Assembly: GCA_017744515.1 (NCBI GenBank)
Contig: JAGIBF010000049.1
Span: forward strand, 1 to 60,983
DNA: 60,983 bases
Direction: 5' to 3'
Source: Niastella sp.
Lineage (GTDB): Bacteria > Bacteroidota > Bacteroidia > Chitinophagales > Chitinophagaceae
Below the pieces are notes generated by a model, which was not told the DNA's origin, made no database searches, and worked only from the letters and a program-made list of their open reading frames with translations. The position numbers were made by a program, and so were the translations under genes. Position 1 is the first letter of the stretch, and each line of letters starts with the position of its first letter. Shown in pieces: positions 17,245 to 28,225 of the stretch.

Positions 17245-17505
17245 TTATTCACCTACCTGGGTAGCACCTTCTACCAACACGGTTACTTTGTTGTCCAGCA
17301 CTTCTACGAAACCGCTTTGGATATCATAGAAGAGGGAATCGTTCGCTTTATCTTTCAGCACTTTTAACCGGCCGGCTTTCAGGGCGCTCACGAGCGGTGC
17401 GTGCCTGTTGAGCACTTCAAACAGACCGGTGATACCTGGCAACTGAACGCCATAGACATCGCCGCTGAAGAGTTTACGTTCGGGAGTTAATATTTCTAAA
17501 TTCAT
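17245..17505 (-). CDS. atpC: F1Fo ATP synthase epsilon subunit, short form
   Basis: 86 aa with only the N-terminal beta-sandwich domain (MNLEILTPERKLFSGDVYGVQLPG, FEVLNRHAPLVSAL). The C-terminal helical arm found in the roughly 130-140 aa subunits of other phyla is absent, which is usual in Bacteroidota. It couples the central stalk to the Fo rotor. The start lies 14 bp after the atpD stop, so the two form a dicistronic unit; other ATP synthase genes are not in the window. Confidence 0.93.
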   Translation of the reverse strand: MNLEILTPERKLFSGDVYGVQLPGITGLFEVLNRHAPLVSALKAGRLKVLKDKANDSLFYDIQSGFVEVLDNKVTVLVEGATQVGE

Positions 17506-17519
17506 TGTTTATTGTTTGA

Positions 17520-19040
<1,521 letters not shown>

Positions 19041-19077
19041 TTATTAACCACCTTTTAACAGGGGTATTTTCAGGCCG

Positions 19078-19085
19078 CAAAGGTA
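19078..19085 (-). promoter_or_regulatory. Bacteroidota -7 promoter element of atpDC
   Basis: The minus strand reads TACCTTTG followed by C, a full match to TAnnTTTG. It lies about 60 bp upstream of the atpD start. A convincing -33 TTG partner was not found. Confidence 0.55.
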
Positions 19086-19328
19086 AGGGAGGAAAAGAGA
19101 ATTTGGACATAGAAAACAAGAAATATAAAGGGGCGTGGATAACCCGTGGAGGAAATGGGCCGACACGGCCTATTTGACGTTGAAAATGAACATATTAGCC
19201 TTATAACCAAGTGTATCTACTACTCAACAGTATTTTACCCAAAGCGGAAAAAAGAGGTGGGTGGTCTCTTTTGCGTGGCCCGTTATGCAAACTTTCGCCT
19301 CGCTGCATCCAACTGGAAATGCTCCTTT

Positions 19329-22300
19329 ATGAAGACAAAGACACGCTACGGCGTGGTGATGCTACTTATTTGCATAGCCTGCCACTCCCTTGCCCAAGCC
19401 CAGCTACCTCAATTAAAGGTCAATGATAAAACCGATCCCAATGTTTACCTCAGCAAGCTGGCGGTAGATGTAAAAATAGCCGGCACCATTGCTATTACGA
19501 CCATGGAAATGACGTTCCGCAATAACAATAGCCGGGTGCTGGAAGGCGAACTTATCTTTCCCCTGCCCAAAGGGGTATCTATCAGCCGCTACGCGCTGGA
19601 CATCAACGGCCTTATGCGTGAAGCAGTACCGGTAGAGAAAGAGAAAGCCGTTCAGGTATTTGAAGAGATCGAACGGCGGCAGGTGGACCCTGGTTTGCTG
19701 GAAAAGGTAGAAGGCAACAACTTCCGTACCCGCATTTACCCCATGCCTGCCAATGGTGTTCGCACCGTTATTATTGCTTACGAAGAGGAGCTATCTTTTA
19801 ATAACAAGCAGCTGTTGCATTACCACCTGCCACTTGACCACAAGAAGCCGGTGGACAATTTCAAGCTGGACGTATCTGTATTGCAATCGGCCATACAACC
19901 TCAACTGGAAGAAGGGCCTGATGATGAACTGCAGTTCAAGGCATGGAATAATAATTATACCGCCTCTATCAGCAAACAGCATTTTATACCGGAGCATTCG
20001 CTTACTATCACCCTGCCCAAAGCGCCTGACAATGCAGAAGTGATGATGCAGCAAACGGGTGGTAATTATTACTTCCTCGTCAATAGCTTTCCGCAAAAAG
20101 GCAGCAGGGCCAAAGTGATGCCGCGTGAAATTACCGTGTTGTGGGATGCCTCGCTGAGTGGCCTGAACCGCGACCGCGCTAAAGAACTGGCTTTATTGGA
20201 CGAATACCTGAAGACCGCCAACAATGTATTGGTGCACCTGGCGGTGGTCAACAATACCTTCCGCGAAGCAGGGCGATATAGGATACAAAACGGCAACTGG
20301 AGTGAGTTAAAGACGGCCATAGAAGGATTGGTTTATGATGGCGGCACCAACTATAGCCGTATCCAATTCCCAGCCAGTGAAGAATACATCTTCTTTACTG
20401 ATGGGATGTCGTCGTTGAGCGGCCAGGATATACCGCTACCCAACAAGCCTGTGTATACCATCAGTTCGGCAGCCCGTTCTGATTTTTCTTACCTCCAATA
20501 CATTGCTCAAAAGACGGGTGGCGCTTTCATCAACCTCGGTGCTTTAAAAACAAATGAGGCTGCGCAATTGCTAACACAGCAACCGCTACAGTTTATCGGT
20601 GTTAAACGCAGCAAGATGGTCAGTGAAACTTATCCTTCCATGCCTGAACCGGTAGTGAACAATTTTTCCGTAGCTGGCATCGTTACCGGGCCGAATGTTA
20701 CCATTACATTACAATTCGGTTATGGTACTACAGTAACTACAGAAAAGATCATCACCCTCGACTTCAATAAGCATGGAACTGATGTGGTGAACCTCGGCAA
20801 GGTGTGGGCACAAAAGAAGATCGGCGAACTGGACATTCAGTATGAGCAACATAAAGAGCTGATCACTTTCCTCGGCAAGCGGTTTTCCATCGTTACCCGC
20901 AATACCTCTCTCATCGTTCTGGAAACAGTCAATGATTATGTGCGGTATGAAATAGAACCGCCTGCTGAATTAAGAAGCCAGTATGATCAAATGATCAAAC
21001 AACAATTGGCACAACGGGAAAGCAGACTGCAGCTTACGCTGGCCAATGCCTTACAACAGCTTGACGTATTGGTGAACTGGTGGAACAGGAGTTTTACAGC
21101 ACAGGCTGTCCCGAAGCCGGGCAAAGAGCCAGTAAGGATACGGGGCAATAATACCAATAGTCAACTATACGGTAGCCGGTCGGCAGATACAACTATGTTA
21201 CAGGAAGTAGCAGTTGTAGGTTACGCTACCCAACGCAGACAAAATGTGACAGGTAGCGTTGCTACCCCCTCTGCCGAAGAAGTACTGAAACGGGTACCGG
21301 GCCTGCAGGTTACTCAAGATAGACCGGGCGTCACAGACCGGCTGGCCCTTGAGTATAAAGCAATAGCAGATGACAAGGGTATGATTGGTGGTACCCTGCA
21401 ACCGGTAACAGTCATCAACATCAAGCAATGGACACCTGAGCGGGCCTATCTACAGGCACTCGCCAAAGCGAAGACAGGTAATCGTTACAATGCATACCTC
21501 GCTTTGCGCAAGGACAATCTGTATAGCCCCACTTTCTATTATGATGTTGCCAACTTCTTCCTCCGGGAAAGGGATACACTTACTGGCCTGCAGATACTGA
21601 CGAATATGGCAGAGATCGATCTCGAAAATCATGAGTTGTATAAACTGTTGGGTTATAAACTGCGGGAGACTGGCGCCTATCAGGAAGCACTTATCGTGTT
21701 TAGGAAGGTGTTGCAATGGCGGCCGCAGGAGCCGCACAGCTACCGGGATTATGGGCTGGCTCTGGCCGATGCCGGATTGTATCAACAGGCATTGGATACG
21801 TTGTACACTGCCCTGAAGAAAAACTACAGTGAAAGCATGAATGGCATGTACCGTGGTATCGAGGAGATCATTGTTACAGAGATCAATCAGCTCATTAGTC
21901 TTCACAAAGGTAAACTGGACCTTTCCGGCATCGACGGCAAGCTTGTTCATGCCATGCCTACCGATGTGCGGGTGGTGTTGAACTGGAATAAGAATGATAC
22001 GGATATGGATCTTTGGGTTACCGACCCCAATGAGGAAACCTGCTATTATAGTCACAAGGAGACCCTGATCGGCGGCCGGATGTCTACCGATTTTACCCGC
22101 GGGTATGGTCCGGAGCAATTCCTGCTCAAGAAGGCTGTGAATGGTAAATACCAGGTGAAGGTGAACTATTATGGCGACCAGCAGTTCAAGCTCAGCGGCC
22201 CTACTACCGTGATGGCTGAAATATTTACGCATTATGCCGATGGCCGCCAGGAGCGTAAACTGATCACGCTGCAGATGGATAAAGGTGGCAAGCAGGAAGG

Positions 22301-22358
22301 TGTGCTGGTGGGTGAGTTTGAGTTTAGTCAAAAGGATCAGGTCGCCAAGAACAAGTAA
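19329..22358 (+). CDS. Secreted VIT/VWA protein with SusC-plug-like segment, TPR and DUF2135
   Basis: 1009 aa from ATG 19329, chosen because it gives a signal peptide (MKTKTRYGVVMLLICIACHS, cleavage near QA-Q); the frame is open upstream to 19146 but that extension looks non-coding. In order: a VIT domain (about 20-150; FRNNNSRVLEGELIFPLP), a VWA-like domain (about 265-420; ITVLWDASLSG, IFFTDGMSS) with a degenerate MIDAS, a short segment about 620-665 resembling the plug of SusC-type receptors (EVAVVGYATQRRQNVTGSVA, VPGLQV), TPR-like helices (about 760-850) and a C-terminal DUF2135 domain (WNKNDTDMDLWVTDPNEETC). It is probably a periplasmic or outer-membrane-linked protein; the role is unknown. 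A divergent atpD promoter lies upstream. Confidence 0.85.
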   Translation: MKTKTRYGVVMLLICIACHSLAQAQLPQLKVNDKTDPNVYLSKLAVDVKIAGTIAITTMEMTFRNNNSRVLEGELIFPLPKGVSISRYALDINGLMREAVPVEKEKAVQVFEEIERRQVDPGLLEKVEGNNFRTRIYPMPANGVRTVIIAYEEELSFNNKQLLHYHLPLDHKKPVDNFKLDVSVLQSAIQPQLEEGPDDELQFKAWNNNYTASISKQHFIPEHSLTITLPKAPDNAEVMMQQTGGNYYFLVNSFPQKGSRAKVMPREITVLWDASLSGLNRDRAKELALLDEYLKTANNVLVHLAVVNNTFREAGRYRIQNGNWSELKTAIEGLVYDGGTNYSRIQFPASEEYIFFTDGMSSLSGQDIPLPNKPVYTISSAARSDFSYLQYIAQKTGGAFINLGALKTNEAAQLLTQQPLQFIGVKRSKMVSETYPSMPEPVVNNFSVAGIVTGPNVTITLQFGYGTTVTTEKIITLDFNKHGTDVVNLGKVWAQKKIGELDIQYEQHKELITFLGKRFSIVTRNTSLIVLETVNDYVRYEIEPPAELRSQYDQMIKQQLAQRESRLQLTLANALQQLDVLVNWWNRSFTAQAVPKPGKEPVRIRGNNTNSQLYGSRSADTTMLQEVAVVGYATQRRQNVTGSVATPSAEEVLKRVPGLQVTQDRPGVTDRLALEYKAIADDKGMIGGTLQPVTVINIKQWTPERAYLQALAKAKTGNRYNAYLALRKDNLYSPTFYYDVANFFLRERDTLTGLQILTNMAEIDLENHELYKLLGYKLRETGAYQEALIVFRKVLQWRPQEPHSYRDYGLALADAGLYQQALDTLYTALKKNYSESMNGMYRGIEEIIVTEINQLISLHKGKLDLSGIDGKLVHAMPTDVRVVLNWNKNDTDMDLWVTDPNEETCYYSHKETLIGGRMSTDFTRGYGPEQFLLKKAVNGKYQVKVNYYGDQQFKLSGPTTVMAEIFTHYADGRQERKLITLQMDKGGKQEGVLVGEFEFSQKDQVAKNK

Positions 22359-22380
22359 AGCATACAAGCGAGGAGGTCAA

Positions 22381-22410
22381 ACCACTCACAACTCACTACT
22401 CACCACTGAG
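22381..22410 (+). repeat. Short pyrimidine-rich repeat between VIT protein and peptidase
   Basis: Words ACTCAC and ACTCACTACTCACCACT recur between 22381 and 22410. It is similar in style to other low-complexity intergenic repeats of this window and is the only notable content of the 115-bp gap. Confidence 0.4.
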
Positions 22411-22473
22411 CATTTATACCCACTTACCGCAATCCTTAATTCGGTACCTTCTGTGTTCAAAACCTTTACACAC

Positions 22474-24393
22474 ATGAAAAAGAACCCTTGGCTGATCGTA
22501 ATCGCAGGCTCGCTGCTGGCCTGTAATGAACAACCAACAGAAAAAGAACCTGAAGCACGGCAGGTGGCTCAATACAGCATCGAACAGTTTTATAAAAGTA
22601 CCAACGTAGGCGGTGGCGCAATCTCTTCCGATGACAGCAAGCTGCTTGTGAACAGTAATGAGAGCGGTATTTACAACGCCTATGAGATCGATATCGCGAG
22701 CGGTCAAAAGAAAGCGCTGACCACCTCGGCCAAGGAATCCATATTTGGTAATGATTATGTACCTGGTTCTACCAACTTCATCTATAGTGCTGACAAAGGG
22801 GGTAACGAAAACGATCACCTGTTTCTGCAAAAGGGTGACGGCAGTGTGAAAGACCTGACACCGGGCGCCAAAGAAAAAGCCAGCTTCTATGGCTGGAGCC
22901 GGGACAACAAAGCTATCTATTATACCAGCAACAAACGTGATCCCCGCTTCTTTGACTTGTACAAAATGGATACAGGCACCTGGAAACCCAATATGCTATA
23001 CAAGAATGACAACGGGTATGATTTTATAGCCATTTCAGATAACGAACGTTATCTGGCTCTTATGGAAACCATTACCACCACTTCCACCAACATGTACATC
23101 GCCGATCAGCAATCAAAACAAATCAAAAAGCTGAATGGCACATTGGAGAGTACCAATATCCCCTTGCAGTTTTCTATAGATAATAATACGATGTATTATG
23201 TGACCGATAGCGCCAGTGAATATCAGTATGTGATGAAGTACGATATCCCCACCGGCAAAAGTGAAAAGTTGTACAGCACTAACTGGGATGTGATGTACAT
23301 GTATCTTTCGTACAATGAGAAGTACCGCGTAATCGGTGTGAATGAAGACGGCAAGAATAAGATCTACATCTTCGATCACAAAACCGGTCAGGCTATCGAC
23401 TTCCCCAAGATCGATGATGGCGATGTACAAAGTGTCAGCATTTCCCGCAGTGAAAACAAGATGCGGCTTACCGTAGGCAATTCCAAATCGCCCAACAACC
23501 TGTATGTTTACGACTTCGGCACCAGGGAACTGAAGAAGCTTACCAATACGCTCGCGCCAGATATCAAAGAAGCAGACCTCGTTTCCGCAGAGGTGGTACG
23601 TTATAAATCGTTTGATGGATTAGAGATACCCGCTATTTATTACAAACCTCAACAAGCCAGCAGTACCAACAAAGTGCCTGCACTGGTGTGGGTGCATGGT
23701 GGCCCCGGTGGTCAATCGAGAACTGGTTACTTCTCGCTCATTCAATACCTGGTAAATCATGGCTACGCTATCCTCGCCGTCAACAACCGGGGTAGTAGTG
23801 GTTATGGCAAAACCTTCTTTAAGATGGACAACCGCAACCACGGGGAGAAGGACCTGCAGGATTGTGTGTGGGGCAAGAAGTACCTCGCTTCCTTACCCTA
23901 TATCGATTCTTCCAAAATCGGCATCATTGGTGGCTCTTATGGTGGTTATATGACGCTGGCAGCCTTGTGCTTCCAACCTGATGAGTTTAAGGTAGGTGTG
24001 GACCTGTTTGGTGTGGCCAACTGGTTGCGCACCTTGAAAGAAGTACCGCCTTATTGGGAGTCTTTCAAGAAAGCCTTGTACGAAGAGATCGGCGATCCCA
24101 ATACAGCAGATACCGTTCGCCTGAAACAATTCTCTCCCCTGCTGCATGCCGGCAATATCAAAAAGCCTTTGATGGTATTGCAAGGCGCGAATGACCCGCG
24201 CGTATTAAAGATCGAAAGTGATGAGGTGGTAGAGGCCGTCAAGAAAAATGGCGTGCCGGTAGATTACGTTGTCTTCCCTGACGAAGGGCACGGATTCATC
24301 AAGAAAGAAAATGAGATCAAAGGGTATGGACAGATACTGCAGTTCCTCGATAAGCATCTGAAGGGTGATTCGACGAAAATCAAGCTGAATTAG
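22474..24393 (+). CDS. S9-family serine peptidase, lipoprotein (acylaminoacyl/dipeptidyl peptidase type)
   Basis: 639 aa from ATG 22474, which gives a lipoprotein signal (MKKNPWLIVIAGSLLAC; Cys17 lipid site). Residues about 40-390 form a beta-propeller typical of the S9 family (WD40-like PD40 blades). The C-terminal alpha/beta-hydrolase has WVHGGPGGQ (oxyanion region), nucleophile Ser488 in GGSYGGY, Asp in QGANDPRV and His in DEGHGF. It likely cleaves peptides in the periplasm, or at the cell surface if exported. An earlier in-frame start at 22285 overlaps the previous gene and is less likely. A terminator follows. Confidence 0.93.
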   Translation: MKKNPWLIVIAGSLLACNEQPTEKEPEARQVAQYSIEQFYKSTNVGGGAISSDDSKLLVNSNESGIYNAYEIDIASGQKKALTTSAKESIFGNDYVPGSTNFIYSADKGGNENDHLFLQKGDGSVKDLTPGAKEKASFYGWSRDNKAIYYTSNKRDPRFFDLYKMDTGTWKPNMLYKNDNGYDFIAISDNERYLALMETITTTSTNMYIADQQSKQIKKLNGTLESTNIPLQFSIDNNTMYYVTDSASEYQYVMKYDIPTGKSEKLYSTNWDVMYMYLSYNEKYRVIGVNEDGKNKIYIFDHKTGQAIDFPKIDDGDVQSVSISRSENKMRLTVGNSKSPNNLYVYDFGTRELKKLTNTLAPDIKEADLVSAEVVRYKSFDGLEIPAIYYKPQQASSTNKVPALVWVHGGPGGQSRTGYFSLIQYLVNHGYAILAVNNRGSSGYGKTFFKMDNRNHGEKDLQDCVWGKKYLASLPYIDSSKIGIIGGSYGGYMTLAALCFQPDEFKVGVDLFGVANWLRTLKEVPPYWESFKKALYEEIGDPNTADTVRLKQFSPLLHAGNIKKPLMVLQGANDPRVLKIESDEVVEAVKKNGVPVDYVVFPDEGHGFIKKENEIKGYGQILQFLDKHLKGDSTKIKLN

Positions 24394-24429
24394 CCAATAA
24401 TAGCTGTCAGCACGTAAGAAACAAAAAAT

Positions 24430-24460
24430 AAAGCTGCCACCGTAAACCGGGGCAGCTTTT
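24430..24460 (+). terminator. Rho-independent terminator of the S9 peptidase gene
   Basis: AAAGCTGCC (24430-24438) pairs with GGCAGCTTT (24451-24459), loop ACCGTAAACCGG, followed by TGTTTT. Confidence 0.85.
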
Positions 24461-24529
24461 GTTTTACAAGGAGACGCTTAGGCTTACGGACCATTAATAC
24501 AAGGCGTAAAAAATATGCAGGTATTCAGT

Positions 24530-24724
24530 TTATAATTGTAATAGCAGGGTTACAGCTTCGTCGCCTATGACCGTTGACATGCAATAAGGACAGTCATGGC
24601 ATTGCATCTTTAATTCCCTGATCAAATCTTCTACCTCATAAGCACCGCCAAAAGTATTTTTTATAGCTACACCCCATATTGAATCATGGTCGGTCTGCCG
24701 CAATATTTCGATCAGCCGCTTCAT
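24530..24724 (-). CDS. Possible small protein, unknown
   Basis: 64 aa: acidic and hydrophilic, with CHDCPYC near the end (three Cys, a possible metal or redox site) and an ATG start preceded by an A/T-rich leader. It lies alone between a terminator and the kinase gene at 25175. I do not recognise a family, and the gene could be chance. The 24725-25174 stretch shows no better gene and probably holds the promoter for 25175. Confidence 0.35.
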   Translation of the reverse strand: MKRLIEILRQTDHDSIWGVAIKNTFGGAYEVEDLIRELKMQCHDCPYCMSTVIGDEAVTLLLQL

Positions 24725-25174
24725 ACTGGTAAGATTAATTTAAAAATTCCCGGTATAAACATACCGGGACGGAGTTGCGTTGAGTCTACCATCCCGTTTA
24801 GTAATACGATAGACTCCAGAGCCTAAACCAAATAATACTGAAAAACCACTATAAGGACAAGTAATGAAATCGATGTTAACAAAACCCAGGCATAGACATA
24901 CCCGGACACTACTCCCATTCAATGACTGAGCTGCTAACGAACAGCCATGAAAGTAACTACTGTAAAATTGATAAGTTTTGCATAACTCGATTGTAGAAGA
25001 AACAGGCATGTGTTGTACGCAAAAAACTACACAACCGATTGATATTAATAAATACCCAGTTAAGTCAATGGCGGCACGTTGAAAAATGCCCTATATTGAT
25101 GCTATTTATACAACTGGGCCAGACTTCCCCCTATGGTTCCACGCCATACACCTCAACCATAAAAAGCAAGCGAT

Positions 25175-28100
25175 ATGGACGAACGCGCAGTTTGGGGTAT
25201 TCGCAATAAGCTATTGAAAGCAGGTTTTACGATGTTCCTGTTGTCCGTGCTGCTGCATCCGGAAACTGCAGCACAGCAAACTGAGGATTACAAGATCATT
25301 GGCCATTATACAGACGAGAATGGCCTGCCTCAGAACAGCATCAAAGCAATGGCATTTCAGGAAGATTATCTGTGGCTGGCTACTGAAAACGGACTCGTAC
25401 GCTTCGACGGGCATCACTTCATCAATTATACCAGCAACAATATTAAAGGAATGAAAGGCAATCGCATAACGAACATCATCCGCGGCCTTCATGATACTTT
25501 ATATGCTATCGCAGAAGACAGAAAAGTAATTGTGATCATGCGTCAACCTATCTACGTAACAAACTATATTGATTCACTACATAGTTATCCGGGGCGACCA
25601 GATCCACTGCTGTCCATGTGGCCTCCTGAGGACACGCTCCTGCAAGTACTATCACCCGATAGTGAAATAACCATCAACATTTACGACACAGCTAACAACC
25701 GATCCTTTCTTTGTTATACCCAGGCACTCGCCTGGTACGAAAACAGGAAACTGAAAGGTATAACTCGTATGCCGAATGGATACACCCGGGAACTTGTATT
25801 TGTACACGATGGCAATGTATATTGTATAAACAAACGATGGGAGCTATTTCGTATCACCATGAATGGCATGGAGAAAATAAGCACCACCTTTTATCCCCGC
25901 AGCACAACCATCCCGTTGAGCTGCAGGCCTGATGAAGCTAACCGTCATTATTTCATAGCAGAAGATGGGTTATATGAATTGCAAATACGGGGAACGAGGC
26001 CGCCTGCATTCAGGTTAGTAACCCGTTCCATTCCCTACAACAATGTAATTCATAGCATACTGGCCAAAGGGAATAACAGACTTATTGTTGGCACGCTCAA
26101 CAAGGGCTTGTATGTATTACAAAAGCCTTCTTTCCGGACTATCGGCAACGATATGATTTCGCTGGAAAGGCCGCTCAGCGTATTTTACTCGCAGACATTG
26201 CTTTCCCGAAGCAAGCACATTTTCACAGGTTTTGGCGTCAACGTCGATACAGCGGGTAATGTAAGCATAAAACGCTTTTTGCCCGAGTTGCAAAACCGCG
26301 CTTTTTTCACCGATAAAGAAGGATATACCTGGTACGCGGAAGGGAATGAGCTCTACAAACAACAGCTACCCGAAGGGAAAAAAATTTTCATACAACCGAT
26401 CAATGGCATCATGAAAGTGCTGTACATGGATAGCAGTTCGCTGCTTTGGGTGGTTACGACCAGGACCATTGGCTATTTTAAAGATAAAGCATACCGTGCT
26501 CTCATTCGCAATCAACATGCTTACGACAGCCTTATGGGGGAAGTGAATCATGTCATCGAAGAAAAAAAGGGTGTGGTCCTCTTTGGCAGTGCAAAAGGCA
26601 TTTATCGCTATTATACATCAGCCGATAGTTTCGTTGCCATTCCCAACACCGGCAGCCAGGTACGGTTCCTTAAAGTAGATGCTCCAGGTAAAATATGGTT
26701 TACTACCTATGGTTTAGGTTTTGGATTATTCGAAAACCAAAAAGTAACTTTCTTTCCATCCGATATTTACCAATACCTCAAGTTTGCCCATTGCATGATA
26801 GAGGATAAGAGAGGTTTTTTTTGGATACCCACCAATAAAGGATTGTTCCAGGCGTCACGCCGGGACCTTGAGAGCTGGGCTCATAATACTACAGTCACGC
26901 CTCCTTACTATCAGTACTATAATACCAGCAATGGGTTTCAAACCAATGAATTCAATGGGGGTTGCCAGCCCGCTTATCTTCAATTACCCAATGGTGTCTA
27001 TTCCCTGCCTTCCATGAATGGGCTTGTATGGTTCAACCCGGAGAAAATAGAGACCGAGCTACCGATCGGCCCCGTCTTCCTGCTATCGGCCAGGCTAAAC
27101 GCTTCTACTGCACTGAATATTTCTCAACCGATTGTATTGCCACGCAGGTACAACGATGTACTCTTCACCTTTTCCTCACCCAACTGGGATAATGCAGAAA
27201 ACGAGCACCTTGAATACCGGCTCAACGGAGCGGGCATCAACCTCTCCTGGCAGCCCGTCAAGCCCGGGAAAGAAGTGGTCATTGGTCAGTTGGAAGGAGG
27301 TCATTACAAACTTGAAATAAGAAAGAAACAGGGATTTGGATTAAATAACTATCAAATCTATACGGTCTCCTTCGAAGTAAAAAAGCGATTTACAGAAACT
27401 ACTCTTTTCCTTGTGTTGGTATTAGTAATTGTTAGCATCCTGTTATGGTTGTTCGCTTATTTGCGGACCCGCCTGTTACTACGACAAAAAGCAAAACTGC
27501 AGCAGCAGGTAAAGGAACGCACTCAACAACTGGAGGAGAGCAATTATATTAAAAATAAACTCATTTCCATCCTGGCTCACGACCTTACCACGCCCTTACA
27601 GTTTATTTCCCTGATCGCAGGTCATCTGCAAAAATTCCCGGAACAAGATCCCCAAAAACTACAGGACAAACTGAAGAAAATAGAGTACTCTTCCGGGCAA
27701 CTGATCACACTGGCCGATGACCTGCTGAACTGGATGAAAACACAGGACGGCAATGTAAAACTCATCTACAGTCAGGTTTCGCTCTACCAACTGGTAGCAG
27801 AAAAATACCTGTTTTTTGCCCCCCTCGCCCTGGACCAGAAAATACAGTTACAGAACCTTGTTGCCAAGGATGTAGCTTGCTATACTGATGGCCGGTTGCT
27901 GGGGATCATCTTGCACAATATTATCAGCAATGCCGTAAAGTTTACCATGAAAGGGAGCGTGGCCATCTACGCCGAAGAGAGCGGGCGTCATATACAGCTC
28001 AGTATTGTAGATACAGGCGTCGGCATGACAACTGAAAGGTTGGAGCAGGTGAGAAACAAAATGGAACAAATAGCTATCAGCAAAAGTACACGGTTGACCG

Positions 28101-28225
28101 GCAGAGGCATTGGACTGATCATAGTAGACGACCTCGCCAGGCTGTTGAACATAAGGATCGATTACCAAAGCAGCAAGGGGAATGGCACTACTGTAAAGCT
28201 ACAAATTAAAAAGCAGCTCAAATGA
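25175..28225 (+). CDS. Sensor histidine kinase with periplasmic beta-propeller
   Basis: 1016 aa. The signal or anchor segment is about 12-34 (cleavage near TAA-Q). Residues about 40-640 are two-component propeller repeats (DENGLPQNSIKAMAF, LWLATENGLVRFDG, FFWIPTNKGLFQ), then a Y_Y_Y domain (about 660-735; NEHLEYRLNG). A membrane helix (about 743-765) and coiled coil precede a HisKA domain with His802 in ILAHDLTTPLQF and a HATPase domain (NIISNAVKFT, DTGVGM, GRGIGL). It has no receiver or AraC part, so it is a classical kinase with an HTCS-type sensor. It probably senses a sugar or other ligand in the periplasm. It overlaps tail-to-tail by 8 bp with the regulator at 28218, a likely partner. 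Confidence 0.92.
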   Translation: MDERAVWGIRNKLLKAGFTMFLLSVLLHPETAAQQTEDYKIIGHYTDENGLPQNSIKAMAFQEDYLWLATENGLVRFDGHHFINYTSNNIKGMKGNRITNIIRGLHDTLYAIAEDRKVIVIMRQPIYVTNYIDSLHSYPGRPDPLLSMWPPEDTLLQVLSPDSEITINIYDTANNRSFLCYTQALAWYENRKLKGITRMPNGYTRELVFVHDGNVYCINKRWELFRITMNGMEKISTTFYPRSTTIPLSCRPDEANRHYFIAEDGLYELQIRGTRPPAFRLVTRSIPYNNVIHSILAKGNNRLIVGTLNKGLYVLQKPSFRTIGNDMISLERPLSVFYSQTLLSRSKHIFTGFGVNVDTAGNVSIKRFLPELQNRAFFTDKEGYTWYAEGNELYKQQLPEGKKIFIQPINGIMKVLYMDSSSLLWVVTTRTIGYFKDKAYRALIRNQHAYDSLMGEVNHVIEEKKGVVLFGSAKGIYRYYTSADSFVAIPNTGSQVRFLKVDAPGKIWFTTYGLGFGLFENQKVTFFPSDIYQYLKFAHCMIEDKRGFFWIPTNKGLFQASRRDLESWAHNTTVTPPYYQYYNTSNGFQTNEFNGGCQPAYLQLPNGVYSLPSMNGLVWFNPEKIETELPIGPVFLLSARLNASTALNISQPIVLPRRYNDVLFTFSSPNWDNAENEHLEYRLNGAGINLSWQPVKPGKEVVIGQLEGGHYKLEIRKKQGFGLNNYQIYTVSFEVKKRFTETTLFLVLVLVIVSILLWLFAYLRTRLLLRQKAKLQQQVKERTQQLEESNYIKNKLISILAHDLTTPLQFISLIAGHLQKFPEQDPQKLQDKLKKIEYSSGQLITLADDLLNWMKTQDGNVKLIYSQVSLYQLVAEKYLFFAPLALDQKIQLQNLVAKDVACYTDGRLLGIILHNIISNAVKFTMKGSVAIYAEESGRHIQLSIVDTGVGMTTERLEQVRNKMEQIAISKSTRLTGRGIGLIIVDDLARLLNIRIDYQSSKGNGTTVKLQIKKQLK

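Noticed and set aside
19146..19328. 61-codon N-terminal extension of the VIT protein
   Set aside because: It would hide the signal peptide inside the protein and lacks homologous character; ATG 19329 is better.
21450..22367. 305-codon minus-strand frame opposite the VIT protein
   Set aside because: Fully antisense to the TPR/DUF2135 region, whose reading is well supported.
24740..25009. 89-codon minus-strand frame
   Set aside because: Composition looks random, no motif, and no sign of a start region; conservation would be needed to accept it.
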